Source: an uncultured Gemmatimonadaceae bacterium
Lineage (GTDB): Bacteria > Gemmatimonadota > Gemmatimonadetes > Gemmatimonadales > Gemmatimonadaceae
DNA: 13,475 nucleotides
Assembly: GCA_955652265.1 (NCBI GenBank)
Contig: CATPBD010000226.1
Span: 1-13,475, forward strand
Direction: 5' to 3'
Shown: in pieces, positions 1-9,283 of the stretch
How the letters are laid out: each line of letters begins with the position of its first letter
Position numbering within the stretch: position 1 is the first letter of the stretch
Position numbers and translations under genes: made by a program
Notes under the pieces: generated by a model
Databases searched by the model: none
What the model was told of the DNA's origin: nothing
Seen by the model: only the letters and a program-made list of their open reading frames with translations

Positions 1-510
1 CTCTTCGGGGTGATTGCTCTCGCCTCGGCGATCACATTCGTCACTCGAAGGAGCCCTGTCGCGGCGGCGCTCTGGCTGGTGAACACGATGTTCAGCCTCG
101 CGGCCCTTTTTGTAATGCTCGACGCACAGTTCATCGGGGTCATGCAGGTGCTGGTCTACGCCGGCGCGATAATGGTCGTGTTCCTCTTCGTGGTCATGCT
201 GCTCAACCTCGGTCATCCTTCGGAGCTGGCTGACGCCAGAGGAACGTGGTGGAAGCTCGCGGCGGGGCTCGTTGGCCTTGGCCTGCTCAGCGAGATCATG
301 GTCATCGCGCGCGCGAATCTTCCACAACAATTGATCGTGCCGCGTGACTTCAACGAGCAGCAGCTCCAGAAGTTGAATGCGGTCGGGATTATCGCGGAGC
401 CACTGTTCAAGGATTATCTCCTCGCGTTCGAGCTCACCAGCGTGCTGCTACTCGTGGCCATTGCAGGTGCAGTGGTGCTGGCCCGGGGGAGGGCAGCCGG
501 TGCTCGCTGA
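1..510 (+). CDS. nuoJ: NADH-quinone oxidoreductase subunit J (5' partial)
   Basis: Membrane subunit J of respiratory complex I (NDH-1), which couples NADH oxidation by quinone to ion pumping across the cytoplasmic membrane. The frame is open from base 1 and ends with TGA at 508-510, giving 169 visible residues. The family hallmark [18 protein letters not shown] lies at about visible residues 52-69; this is the helix that carries the conserved Tyr and a pi-bulge near the quinone-linked channel. Several hydrophobic helices follow, the last at about positions 425-485. A GTG at 10-12 could be read as a start, but the residues before it (LFG) continue the first helix in frame, so I treat the gene as cut by the window edge and missing perhaps ten residues. 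Its 3' end overlaps nuoK by 11 bases, and the J-K-L-M-N order is the classic one. Confidence 0.93.
   Translation, partial: LFGVIALASAITFVTRRSPVAAALWLVNTMFSLAALFVMLDAQFIGVMQVLVYAGAIMVVFLFVVMLLNLGHPSELADARGTWWKLAAGLVGLGLLSEIMVIARANLPQQLIVPRDFNEQQLQKLNAVGIIAEPLFKDYLLAFELTSVLLLVAIAGAVVLARGRAAGAR
485..493 (+). promoter_or_regulatory. Shine-Dalgarno sequence of nuoK
   Basis: A purine block GGGGGAGGG ends six bases before the GTG at 500. It supports that GTG as the nuoK start, inside the last codons of nuoJ, over any more upstream codon of the longer open frame. Confidence 0.6.
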
Positions 511-793
511 ATCGCTCGCGCTCACCGCGGCGCTTTTCATCATCGGCGTGATGGGCGTACTCATTCACCGGAACGCCATCATCATCTTCATGTGCGTCGA
601 GCTGATGCTGACCGCTGTCAATCTGACGTTTGTCGCGTTCTCTCGCTTTTACGGGGCGGCGGGTCAGGTCTTCGTGGTCTTCGTCATGACGGTGTCCGCT
701 GCTGAAGCCGCGGTCGGCTTGGCGATCATCATCGCGATCTTCCGTCATCGACAGACGGTGAATCTCAAGGACATCAACCTTCTCAGAGGCTGA
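500..793 (+). CDS. nuoK: NADH-quinone oxidoreductase subunit K
   Basis: Small three-helix membrane subunit K of complex I (MrpC/NuoK family), part of the proton-translocation path between NuoJ and NuoN. The 97-residue product is close to the usual length of about 100. The family-typical stretch [19 protein letters not shown] is followed by the conserved ELM motif. Glu34 and Glu69 correspond by position and context to the membrane Glu pair known in E. coli NuoK (Glu36, Glu72). I chose GTG at 500 because a strong Shine-Dalgarno sequence precedes it and because an earlier start would add a non-homologous, Ser/Arg-rich leader. It overlaps nuoJ by 11 bases, and its TGA stop shares one base with the nuoL ATG (TGATG), which suggests translational coupling. 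Confidence 0.95.
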   Translation: MLAESLALTAALFIIGVMGVLIHRNAIIIFMCVELMLTAVNLTFVAFSRFYGAAGQVFVVFVMTVSAAEAAVGLAIIIAIFRHRQTVNLKDINLLRG

Positions 794-3012
794 TGCTGCT
801 ACAGTCGATCGCAGACGCAACCTCGAATGCGCACCCGCTCTCGGGAACGATCGCCGAGTGGGCATGGCTGCTGCCGGTTTTACCGCTTGCCGGCTTCGTG
901 ATCAACGGACTCCTATCGCTCAGTAGCGCGCATCTCGGTCCGGATGATCCAAACACACCGGACCATCATCCACATTCGGAAGGTGCCGCCGAAGCATCGG
1001 CGATCTCACAGACGGAAGAGGCCGGATCCGTTGGAGACGACCATCACGCTGTGAAGCGGCATCGCTGGGCTGGCGTTGTGAGCATCGTCGGGCCTGGAGT
1101 TCTCATACTCTCGTTTCTCTTGGCCTTGGGCATCTGGCAGGCCATGGCCGCGACCCAGCCCGACGGTCCCTTCATCCAGCGCTACTTCAGCTGGATGCCT
1201 GTGGGAGACCTGCAGATCGACGCGGCGCTGCAGCTCGATCAACTCTCGATGGTGATGGTCCTCGTGGTCACGGGCGTCGGAGCGCTGATCCACATCTTCA
1301 GCGTCGGCTACATGCAGGACGATCCGGGATATCCGCGCTACTTCTCGTATCTCAACCTGTTCGTGTTCTTCATGCTGGTACTGGTGCTGGGAGCCAATTA
1401 CCCGGTGCTCTTTGTGGGATGGGAGGGAGTGGGGCTTTGCTCCTATCTGCTGATCGGATTCTGGTTCAACGACAAAGTAAACGCTGATGCAGGCAAGAAA
1501 GCATTTATCGTCAATCGCATCGGAGATTTTGGATTTCTGGTCGCGATGTTCATATTGTTCGCGAACATGGGGGTCCTCGACTTCATCGGGGTGAACGCCA
1601 AAGCCGTCGAGCTCGGCGCGGGTAGCACTGTGGTCACGGCGATTTGCCTGTTCATGTTCCTCGGCTGCACGGGGAAGAGCGCGCAGATCCCGCTTTACAT
1701 CTGGCTGCCCGATGCGATGGCCGGTCCGACTCCCGTCTCCGCCCTCATCCATGCGGCGACGATGGTGACTGCCGGCGTTTATTTGATCGCGCGCAGTGCC
1801 GCGCTCTTCTCACTATCTCCGATCGCCTCGCTGACGGTGGCGATCGTCGGCGCGGTGACGGCGATCTTCGCGGCGACGATCGGCCTCAAGCAGTGGGACA
1901 TCAAGAAGGTACTGGCATATTCGACCATCTCGCAGCTCGGTTACATGTTCGTCGGCGTCGGTGTGGGCGCTTACGTGTCGGGGATGTTTCACCTCGTCAC
2001 GCACTCCTTCTTCAAGGCGCTCTTGTTCCTTGGCTCCGGCTCGGTTATCCACGCCATGCACCGCGCCTATCACACTACGAACAGTCATGAAGACGCGCAG
2101 GACATGCGCAACATGGGTGGCCTCAAGCGCTACCTACCGGTGACGTGCGTTTTGATGTGGATCGCCACGCTTGCCATATCGGGCATTCCGCCGTTTGCCG
2201 GCTTTTTCTCCAAGGACGAGATTCTCGGAGCGGTATTTGCCCGCGCTCAAGGATCCACACTCGCTTCCGCGAGCTGGCTCGGAATTCCGGGAAGCACGAT
2301 TCTGTACGCGATCTACGCGATTGGCCTCATCGCGGCGTTGATGACTGCGATCTATATGACGCGCATGATGCTGTATACCTTCCATGGCCCGAACCGTACG
2401 GGCGCGGAAGAGGAGCAGCACCTACACGAAGCGCCGTGGGTGATGACAGGGCCGCTCGTCGTGCTCGGGATCCTGACTGTTTTTGGCGGGTGGCTCAACT
2501 TGCCCGAGGTCATCACGGACATCGTCCGGATCGGTCCCTCTGGTTCGCTGGATCAGTGGCTCAAGCCCGTGGTCGGGGGCGCAACGGCACGCCTGAGCGC
2601 GGGCGCAGCGCGGGTCCCCGCAACGACTGAAGAGCTGCTGATGGGTGTCGCCGTTTTGATCGGCGTGGCTGGAATAGTGTTCGCCATCGCGCGCCTCAAG
2701 CCGGATCGCCTTCCACGCAAGCGCGATGCGATTCCCGAGGAAGGCTTCGAACGAGTTGTCGCCAACAAGTATTACGTGGACGAAGCGCTCGACAGAGCGA
2801 TCGTCACACCAACGTATGCGATCTCAAAGAACTTTCTCTGGCGTTTCATCGACCACGGAGTGATCGACTCGTTGCTGGTGAACGGAAGTGCCGCGCTCGC
2901 TCGTGGCTTCGGCTGGATGGGCTCGCGCCTGCAGACGGGAAACGTCGGCATCTACGCCTGGGTGCTGGTAGTGGGAGTGGTGGCTCTCCTCGGCGCGTTC
3001 ACTCTGCGGTGA
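793..3012 (+). CDS. nuoL: NADH-quinone oxidoreductase subunit L
   Basis: Largest antiporter-like subunit of complex I, at the distal end of the membrane arm, with the long lateral helix expected at the C terminus. The 739 residues exceed the usual length of about 610-660. The proton-channel residues are present: Glu211 in VGWEGVGLCSYLLIGF, Lys295 in TGKSAQIPLYIWLPDAM, His320 in GPTPVSALIHAATM, His400, His404 and Lys408 in MFHLVTHSFFKALLF, and Lys474 in FFSKDE. By motif these match E. coli Glu144, Lys229, His254, His334, His338, Lys342 and Lys399. The extra length comes partly from a polar His/Asp/Glu-rich insertion at about residues 46-92, between the first two helices, and partly from loops near residues 480-500 and 575-620. 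The ATG overlaps the nuoK stop by one base, with AGAGG at 785-789 just upstream. The stop lies 8 bases before nuoM. Confidence 0.97.
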   Translation: MLLQSIADATSNAHPLSGTIAEWAWLLPVLPLAGFVINGLLSLSSAHLGPDDPNTPDHHPHSEGAAEASAISQTEEAGSVGDDHHAVKRHRWAGVVSIVGPGVLILSFLLALGIWQAMAATQPDGPFIQRYFSWMPVGDLQIDAALQLDQLSMVMVLVVTGVGALIHIFSVGYMQDDPGYPRYFSYLNLFVFFMLVLVLGANYPVLFVGWEGVGLCSYLLIGFWFNDKVNADAGKKAFIVNRIGDFGFLVAMFILFANMGVLDFIGVNAKAVELGAGSTVVTAICLFMFLGCTGKSAQIPLYIWLPDAMAGPTPVSALIHAATMVTAGVYLIARSAALFSLSPIASLTVAIVGAVTAIFAATIGLKQWDIKKVLAYSTISQLGYMFVGVGVGAYVSGMFHLVTHSFFKALLFLGSGSVIHAMHRAYHTTNSHEDAQDMRNMGGLKRYLPVTCVLMWIATLAISGIPPFAGFFSKDEILGAVFARAQGSTLASASWLGIPGSTILYAIYAIGLIAALMTAIYMTRMMLYTFHGPNRTGAEEEQHLHEAPWVMTGPLVVLGILTVFGGWLNLPEVITDIVRIGPSGSLDQWLKPVVGGATARLSAGAARVPATTEELLMGVAVLIGVAGIVFAIARLKPDRLPRKRDAIPEEGFERVVANKYYVDEALDRAIVTPTYAISKNFLWRFIDHGVIDSLLVNGSAALARGFGWMGSRLQTGNVGIYAWVLVVGVVALLGAFTLR

Positions 3013-3020
3013 CCTGACGA

Positions 3021-4588
<1,568 letters not shown>

Positions 4589-4589
<1 letters not shown>

Positions 4590-6175
4590 TGAGCTTCGAT
4601 CTGAGTCTGCCCGCCCAGCTCTCCGGCGCCCTCGGTCCGGATCTCTTCCTGATGGGCGGCTCGATGCTGCTCTTGCTCTGGTCAGGCTGGCGGCCGGAGA
4701 GCGACGAGCATCAGCGCAGCGTCGGCATCCTGAGCATGGCGTTATGTATCTTCACCATGGTTCTCGTCGGCTATTACGCGTACGAGGGCTACACGGCGAA
4801 CGTCGGGCCGATCGCGGTAGACAATTTCCGCTGGGCTGCCGACGAGATCTTCTTGATCGCCACGGTAGGCACGATCGCGATGTCGCTCGATTACAACAGG
4901 CGCGAAGGAATTACGCCGGGCGAGTCGCATGTGCTTCTATTGCTGGCAACCTTCGGCATGATGATTCTTGCAGCCGCGCGCGATCTCATCATCGTGTTTC
5001 TCGGCATCGAGCTCATGTCGATCGCGGTTTATGTCCTCGTTGGACTCAACCGACGGCGGGAGCGTTCCGCGGAGGGAGCAATCAAATACTTCTTGCTCGG
5101 TGCTTTCTCCACCGCGTTTCTTCTCTACGGAATCGCCCTTGTCTACGGAGCAACTGGAGAGACCAACTTCGCCAGGATCGCTGGGAACATCGGCAAGTTC
5201 CATCTGGAGCAGAATCCGTTACTGCTGGTTGGGATCGCGCTGCTCCTCGTGGGCTTCGGTTTCAAGGTTGCTGCAGTGCCGTTCCATATGTGGGCGCCGG
5301 ACGTCTACGAAGGCGCGCCGACTCCTATTACCGCGTATATGGCTGCAGCGGTCAAGGCCGCTGCTTTCGCTGCATTCTTCCGGCTATGGCTGGAAGCGTT
5401 CCCATCACTTCTCACGACGTGGCATCAGCCTGTTTGGTGGCTGGCGGCGGTCACGATGGTCGTCGGCAATCTGGTCGCCCTTTCTCAGAGGAACATCAAG
5501 CGGCTTCTCGCATACTCGAGCATCGCGCACGCCGGTTACATCCTGGTGGCCCTGGTGGTGGGAACCAAGCTTGGTAGCTCAGCTTTCATGTTCTATCTCT
5601 TCGCCTACACCATGGCCACGCTTGGATCGTTCGCTGTAATCGTGGCGCTGGGTGCGCGGGGCGAGGACCGCATGAACGTGGAGGAGTACGCCGGGTTGTG
5701 GACGGTGCGTCCCGGCCTCGCTGTTGCCATGGCGGTGTTCATGCTGGCGCTCCTTGGGTTTCCGATTTTCGGCGGCATCGGATTCTTCGCCAAGTGGTAC
5801 GTCCTTCAGGCAGCGCTCCAGGCTCCGTTTCCACAGACAAGGTTGGCGGTCCTGCTGGTGGTCACGAGTCTGGTCAGCGCGGGGTACTATCTCTACGTCG
5901 TGATGGTGATGTTCATGAAGCCGAGGGACAACAAGGTTGCGCTGCCTGAGCCGGCGGGCGGCTGGACACGCGCCGTTGTGTGGGGCTCTGCGGCCGTTAT
6001 TCTGATCTTCGGACTGTTTCCCGACACAATCGTCTCGTTCACTCGGCGGAGTGCACCAGGCTTGACGACAGACGCGCCCTCAGGCGGGGTGTCCGCTTCA
6101 CTGCCGCGCAGCATGAGCGCAGCAAAGACGGAGGTTGTCGCGCTACGCTACAACTCCTTGCCGAGCCGACACTAA
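4589..6175 (+). CDS. nuoN: NADH-quinone oxidoreductase subunit N
   Basis: Third antiporter-like membrane subunit of complex I, which packs against NuoK. Channel residues are intact: Glu141 in IVFLGIELMSIAVYVLVG, Lys226 in GFGFKVAAVPFHMWAPDVYEGAPTP, Lys256 in AAAVKAAAFAAFFR, and Lys402 in GGIGFFAKWYV. They match by motif E. coli Glu133, Lys217, Lys247 and Lys395. The 528 residues are about 40 more than usual; the surplus is a polar Ser/Ala/Arg-rich tail after the last helix (about residues 488-528). The ATG overlaps the nuoM stop by one base, and the gene ends the complex I block. The next gene starts 6 bases later, so transcription most likely continues. Confidence 0.96.
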
Positions 6176-6180
6176 GCCCG

Positions 6181-7548
6181 ATGGCACTGTCGCAAACGAT
6201 TTTTCGTGAATACGACATAAGAGGAGTCGCGGGCCAGGATCTCACCGAAGAAGTGGCAACGGCGGTCGCCGGCGCCTACGCTGCGTTCCTCAAGGAGAAG
6301 GGCGCACACGGAACGCTGGCCGTAGGTCGCGACAATCGGCCGTCGGGCGAGAAACTGCACGCAGCGCTTCTCACCGGCTTGTTGGCGTGCGGTGTTGACG
6401 TGGTGGATATCGGAATCGTGCCAACTCCGCTCGCGTACTGGTCGCAGCATAACCTGGATGTCGTTGCCGGAATCCAGATCACGGGTTCCCACAATCCTCC
6501 GGAATACAACGGCTTCAAGATGGGGCTCGGAACCGACTCGATCTATGGCGCCGACATCCAGCACATATACGAGCTTGCGGTCGCCGGGAACTTCCCAAGA
6601 GGGAAGGGAACACTCCATCAAGAAAGAATAATTGATCGATACATCGAGGACGTCACCGGACGCATTGGCAAGCTCTCGCGCGACATCAAGGTGATCCTCG
6701 ATTGCGGCAACGGAGCTGGTGCGCTCGTTGCGCCAAAGCTTTTCCCCAGGCTTGGCATCAAGCCATGCTGCTTGTTCTGCGAGAGCGACGGAACTTTTCC
6801 GAATCATCACCCGGATCCGACGGTGCCCAAGAACCTCGAAGCCTTGATCGCCGCGGTGAAAAAGGATCGCGCTGATCTGGGGATCGCCTTCGACGGCGAT
6901 GCCGACAGAATCGGAGTCATCGACGACCGGGGCGACATAATCTGGGGTGACTATCTGCTGATTGTTTACGCGCGGGACGTCCTCGCACGTACCGGAAAGG
7001 GGCAGGCGATCGTGTTCGATGTGAAAGCGTCCCAGGCGCTTCCCGAAACGGTAGAAAAAGCGGGCGGCATTCCCGTGATGTGGAAGACGGGCCACTCATT
7101 GATCGAAGAGAAGATGCACGAAACCCATGCTCCCGTCGGGGGAGAAATGTCCGGCCACATGTTCTTCTCGGAAGGTTACTACGGATTCGATGACGCCCTT
7201 TACGGAGCCGCCAGACTGCTGCGCATCATCGATGAGTCCGGCAAGAGTGTCCGCGAGCTTCTGGCCGATGTGCCGCGCTTCGTATCGACCCCCGAGATAC
7301 GAGTTGATTGCCCGGATGACAAGAAGTTTGGAATCGTCGAGGAAGCGAAGCAATACTTTGGAGCAAAGTACAAGGTCATTACCGTCGACGGCGTTCGCGT
7401 GCTCTTCGGCGACGGCTGGGGACTGATTCGCGCCTCCAACACCCAGCCCGTAATAGTGATGCGCTTCGAGGCGCGCACCAAGGAGCACCTCGACAAGATT
7501 CAGTCGGAGATGCAGGGATGGCTCCGCACGAAGGGCGTAAAGGTTTGA
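6181..7548 (+). CDS. manB: Phosphomannomutase / phosphoglucomutase
   Basis: Cytosolic alpha-D-phosphohexomutase of the PMM/PGM (ManB/CpsG/AlgC-like) branch. It interconverts the 6- and 1-phosphates of mannose or glucose through a glucose/mannose 1,6-bisphosphate intermediate, feeding GDP-mannose and other envelope sugars. The 455 residues show all four active-site loops: the phosphoserine loop TGSHNPPEYNGFK with Ser103, the metal loop DGDADR (Asp238, Asp240, Asp242), the sugar-binding loop GEMSGH (Glu322, Ser324), and the phosphate-binding loop RASNTQP (Arg417 to Pro423). Loop sequences and spacing match the bifunctional Pseudomonas enzyme, but substrate preference cannot be read from sequence alone. 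The frame is open further upstream through the end of nuoN. ATG at 6181 gives the normal N terminus (FREYDIRG) and lies just after the nuoN stop. There is no good Shine-Dalgarno sequence, so it probably depends on coupling to nuoN. Confidence 0.93.
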   Translation: MALSQTIFREYDIRGVAGQDLTEEVATAVAGAYAAFLKEKGAHGTLAVGRDNRPSGEKLHAALLTGLLACGVDVVDIGIVPTPLAYWSQHNLDVVAGIQITGSHNPPEYNGFKMGLGTDSIYGADIQHIYELAVAGNFPRGKGTLHQERIIDRYIEDVTGRIGKLSRDIKVILDCGNGAGALVAPKLFPRLGIKPCCLFCESDGTFPNHHPDPTVPKNLEALIAAVKKDRADLGIAFDGDADRIGVIDDRGDIIWGDYLLIVYARDVLARTGKGQAIVFDVKASQALPETVEKAGGIPVMWKTGHSLIEEKMHETHAPVGGEMSGHMFFSEGYYGFDDALYGAARLLRIIDESGKSVRELLADVPRFVSTPEIRVDCPDDKKFGIVEEAKQYFGAKYKVITVDGVRVLFGDGWGLIRASNTQPVIVMRFEARTKEHLDKIQSEMQGWLRTKGVKV

Positions 7549-7552
7549 TGTG

Positions 7553-9283
7553 ATGCCCCGCCGGCGCCTCCTCGTCGGGGTCGTCATCGCGGCTGTACTA
7601 CTCGTTGGCGGACGCGCACTCTCCACGCTCTACGCCGACTATACCTGGTACGGCGCGATGGGGGCGGGCCCGCTCTGGAGCGAGCGAGCGGGCGACCTGC
7701 TGCTGATTTACGGCATTGGATGGGTTGTCGCTGTTCTTCTATCATTCGTGAATCTCTTCGTCATCGGACGCAGCATCGGCTCGCTGACGCTTCCGCGACG
7801 CCTCGCGAACGTCGAGTTCGGCGAGGCCGTTCCGCGAAAATATCTCGATCGGTTCACGTTCATACTCTCGATCGCAATCGCAGCGGCCCTCACGCCTGCG
7901 CTTCCCAACTGGACTCTGCTCGCCCTTGCGCGTCTTCGCGTCACCTTCCGTGAGACCGATCCTTACTTCCAGCACGATCTGGCCTTCTACACGACGTGGC
8001 TGCCATTCGAAAAAGCACTCTATTCGTGGGCGATGCTGCTCGTGGTATCCGTATCGGTGCTGGTAGTGATTCTCTACTCGCTCACACCCGGGCTTCGGTG
8101 GGAAGGGGTCGGTCTCCGCATGAGCGCCCGTGTGCGCCGGCATCTGAGTGTGCTCGCTGCGCTCCTGCTTCTGATCACGATGTGGAGTTATCGCCTCGAG
8201 TCGTACGATCTACTGATCAGGGGGAGCGGAGACGAAGGAGTCTTTTCGTATGTCGATCATCAGTGGCTTCTCCCTGGCCTGTTGCTCTTGTCGATCGCGA
8301 CTGCCGCAGCCGCCATCACTGTTCTGCTGAGCGGCTGGACGGGACAGCTGCGCACGAGTTTCGTGGCCGTGACAGTGGTTGTTATTCTCTCGGTCGCGGT
8401 TCAGGAAATAGTGCCGCTCGTCGTTCGGCGGTTCACGTCGAAGACGGTCCAGCTATCGCGTGAACGCTCTTACGTCGCGACCAGAGCGGACTTTACCCGC
8501 CGCGCGTACGCGCTGAATACGTCATCGAGCGAAGCACTCCGCAGATCAGCGGTGTCACCCGCCCTCGACAGCGTGAGTAGCAACGCAACGGGACAGCAGC
8601 TCCCTCGGCAGGACTCCCTCGTCTATCCGGGGGCTCGAGGCCTCGTTGTCGTGTCTGACCCACAGCTCGATTTGGCCGGCCCTCGCCTCGGCGACGGCTT
8701 ATCGCGGCTCGCGTACGCGTGGGCATATCAGTCCTTCGACCTGCTCTCCGATTCGGTTCCTCGTCGCGCACGGCTGATCGCAGTCCGTGATGTTCGGAAC
8801 AGAGTCCACCAGTTGGCGCCCATCTTTACGCAAGGCAGCATGGTCGAGCCAATGTTTCACGCCGACACCCTTTATTGGAAGCTCGAGCTCTATTCGGCCT
8901 CGTCCAACTATCCTCTCAGCCAGCACTTTGTACTCGCGGGAGAGGAGCGAAGCTACTTCCTTCACGCCGCGACCGCTCTTGTCAACGCGCGCACGGCACG
9001 GGTGATGATCGCGGCAGATCCCGCGCCCGATCCAATTGCCCAGGCGTGGATGACCGCATTTCCCAATTCTGCTGACTACCGGGCACCGGGGATCGCGCGC
9101 GAGCTCAACACGGCTCCGTGGGAACCGGTGTCGGCAGAGTCCGGTCTGGCGACTGACTCGACGTTCCGGGCCGCCGTTACCCGCTTGTATAATCGGATGC
9201 GCGCTGCCCTCGCCGCGGCAGACCTCAAGGCATTTGGGATCGCCTACGACTCGCTGGGGGCGCTGATCGCTCCGCACAAGTGA
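7553..9283 (+). CDS. Compact UPF0182-family membrane protein
   Basis: Integral membrane protein of unknown function that I assign to UPF0182 from remembered family patterns. About seven hydrophobic segments fill residues 5-292, including family-like stretches such as YADYTWYGAMGAG, DPYFQHDLAFYTTWLPF and YRLESYDLLIRG. They are followed by the marker RERSYVATRADFTRRAYAL at about 303-321, which closes the membrane part. The rest is soluble and probably extracytoplasmic; RARLIAVRDVRNRVHQLAPIF, YWKLELYSASSNYPLS and DPIAQAWMTAFP resemble the later family core. Typical members are about 900 residues; this one is 576, with the middle block (the YTHGYG-type region) and most of the C-terminal block absent. 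The end, with ALAAADLKAFGIAYDSL, resembles the usual family terminus, so internal loss looks likelier than truncation. ATG 7553 has AAAGG nine bases upstream; GTG 7550 is the alternative. The stop overlaps the next gene. Confidence 0.82.
   Translation: MPRRRLLVGVVIAAVLLVGGRALSTLYADYTWYGAMGAGPLWSERAGDLLLIYGIGWVVAVLLSFVNLFVIGRSIGSLTLPRRLANVEFGEAVPRKYLDRFTFILSIAIAAALTPALPNWTLLALARLRVTFRETDPYFQHDLAFYTTWLPFEKALYSWAMLLVVSVSVLVVILYSLTPGLRWEGVGLRMSARVRRHLSVLAALLLLITMWSYRLESYDLLIRGSGDEGVFSYVDHQWLLPGLLLLSIATAAAAITVLLSGWTGQLRTSFVAVTVVVILSVAVQEIVPLVVRRFTSKTVQLSRERSYVATRADFTRRAYALNTSSSEALRRSAVSPALDSVSSNATGQQLPRQDSLVYPGARGLVVVSDPQLDLAGPRLGDGLSRLAYAWAYQSFDLLSDSVPRRARLIAVRDVRNRVHQLAPIFTQGSMVEPMFHADTLYWKLELYSASSNYPLSQHFVLAGEERSYFLHAATALVNARTARVMIAADPAPDPIAQAWMTAFPNSADYRAPGIARELNTAPWEPVSAESGLATDSTFRAAVTRLYNRMRAALAAADLKAFGIAYDSLGALIAPHK

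Noticed and set aside
10..12. GTG at 10 as the true start of nuoJ
   Set aside because: The frame is open upstream to base 1 with hydrophobic residues that continue the first helix. The gene is more likely cut by the window edge.
377..499. Upstream extension of nuoK to the ATG at 377
   Set aside because: The added residues are out-of-frame translation of nuoJ and not like NuoK, while GTG 500 has a strong ribosome binding site and gives the family length.
1006..1752. Long minus-strand open frame (248 codons) opposite nuoL
   Set aside because: Its translation is rich in His, Asp, Glu and Arg with no recognisable domain, as expected for the complement of a GC-rich membrane-protein gene. nuoL itself is unambiguous.
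4744..5577. Alternative plus-strand frame of 277 codons inside nuoN
   Set aside because: The translation is Arg-rich, without domains, and lies wholly inside an intact NuoN that has all channel residues.
5980..6180. Upstream extension of the phosphohexomutase into nuoN
   Set aside because: The extra 67 residues are an out-of-frame reading of nuoN. ATG 6181 gives the standard N terminus.
6172..7095. Minus-strand open frame of 307 codons opposite manB
   Set aside because: It fully overlaps a clear phosphohexomutase and its translation shows no family motif, so it is a shadow frame.
7553..9283. Reading the short UPF0182 gene as a pseudogene
   Set aside because: The frame is continuous, codon use looks like its neighbours, and the family-like C-terminal end is retained, so compaction fits better than decay.
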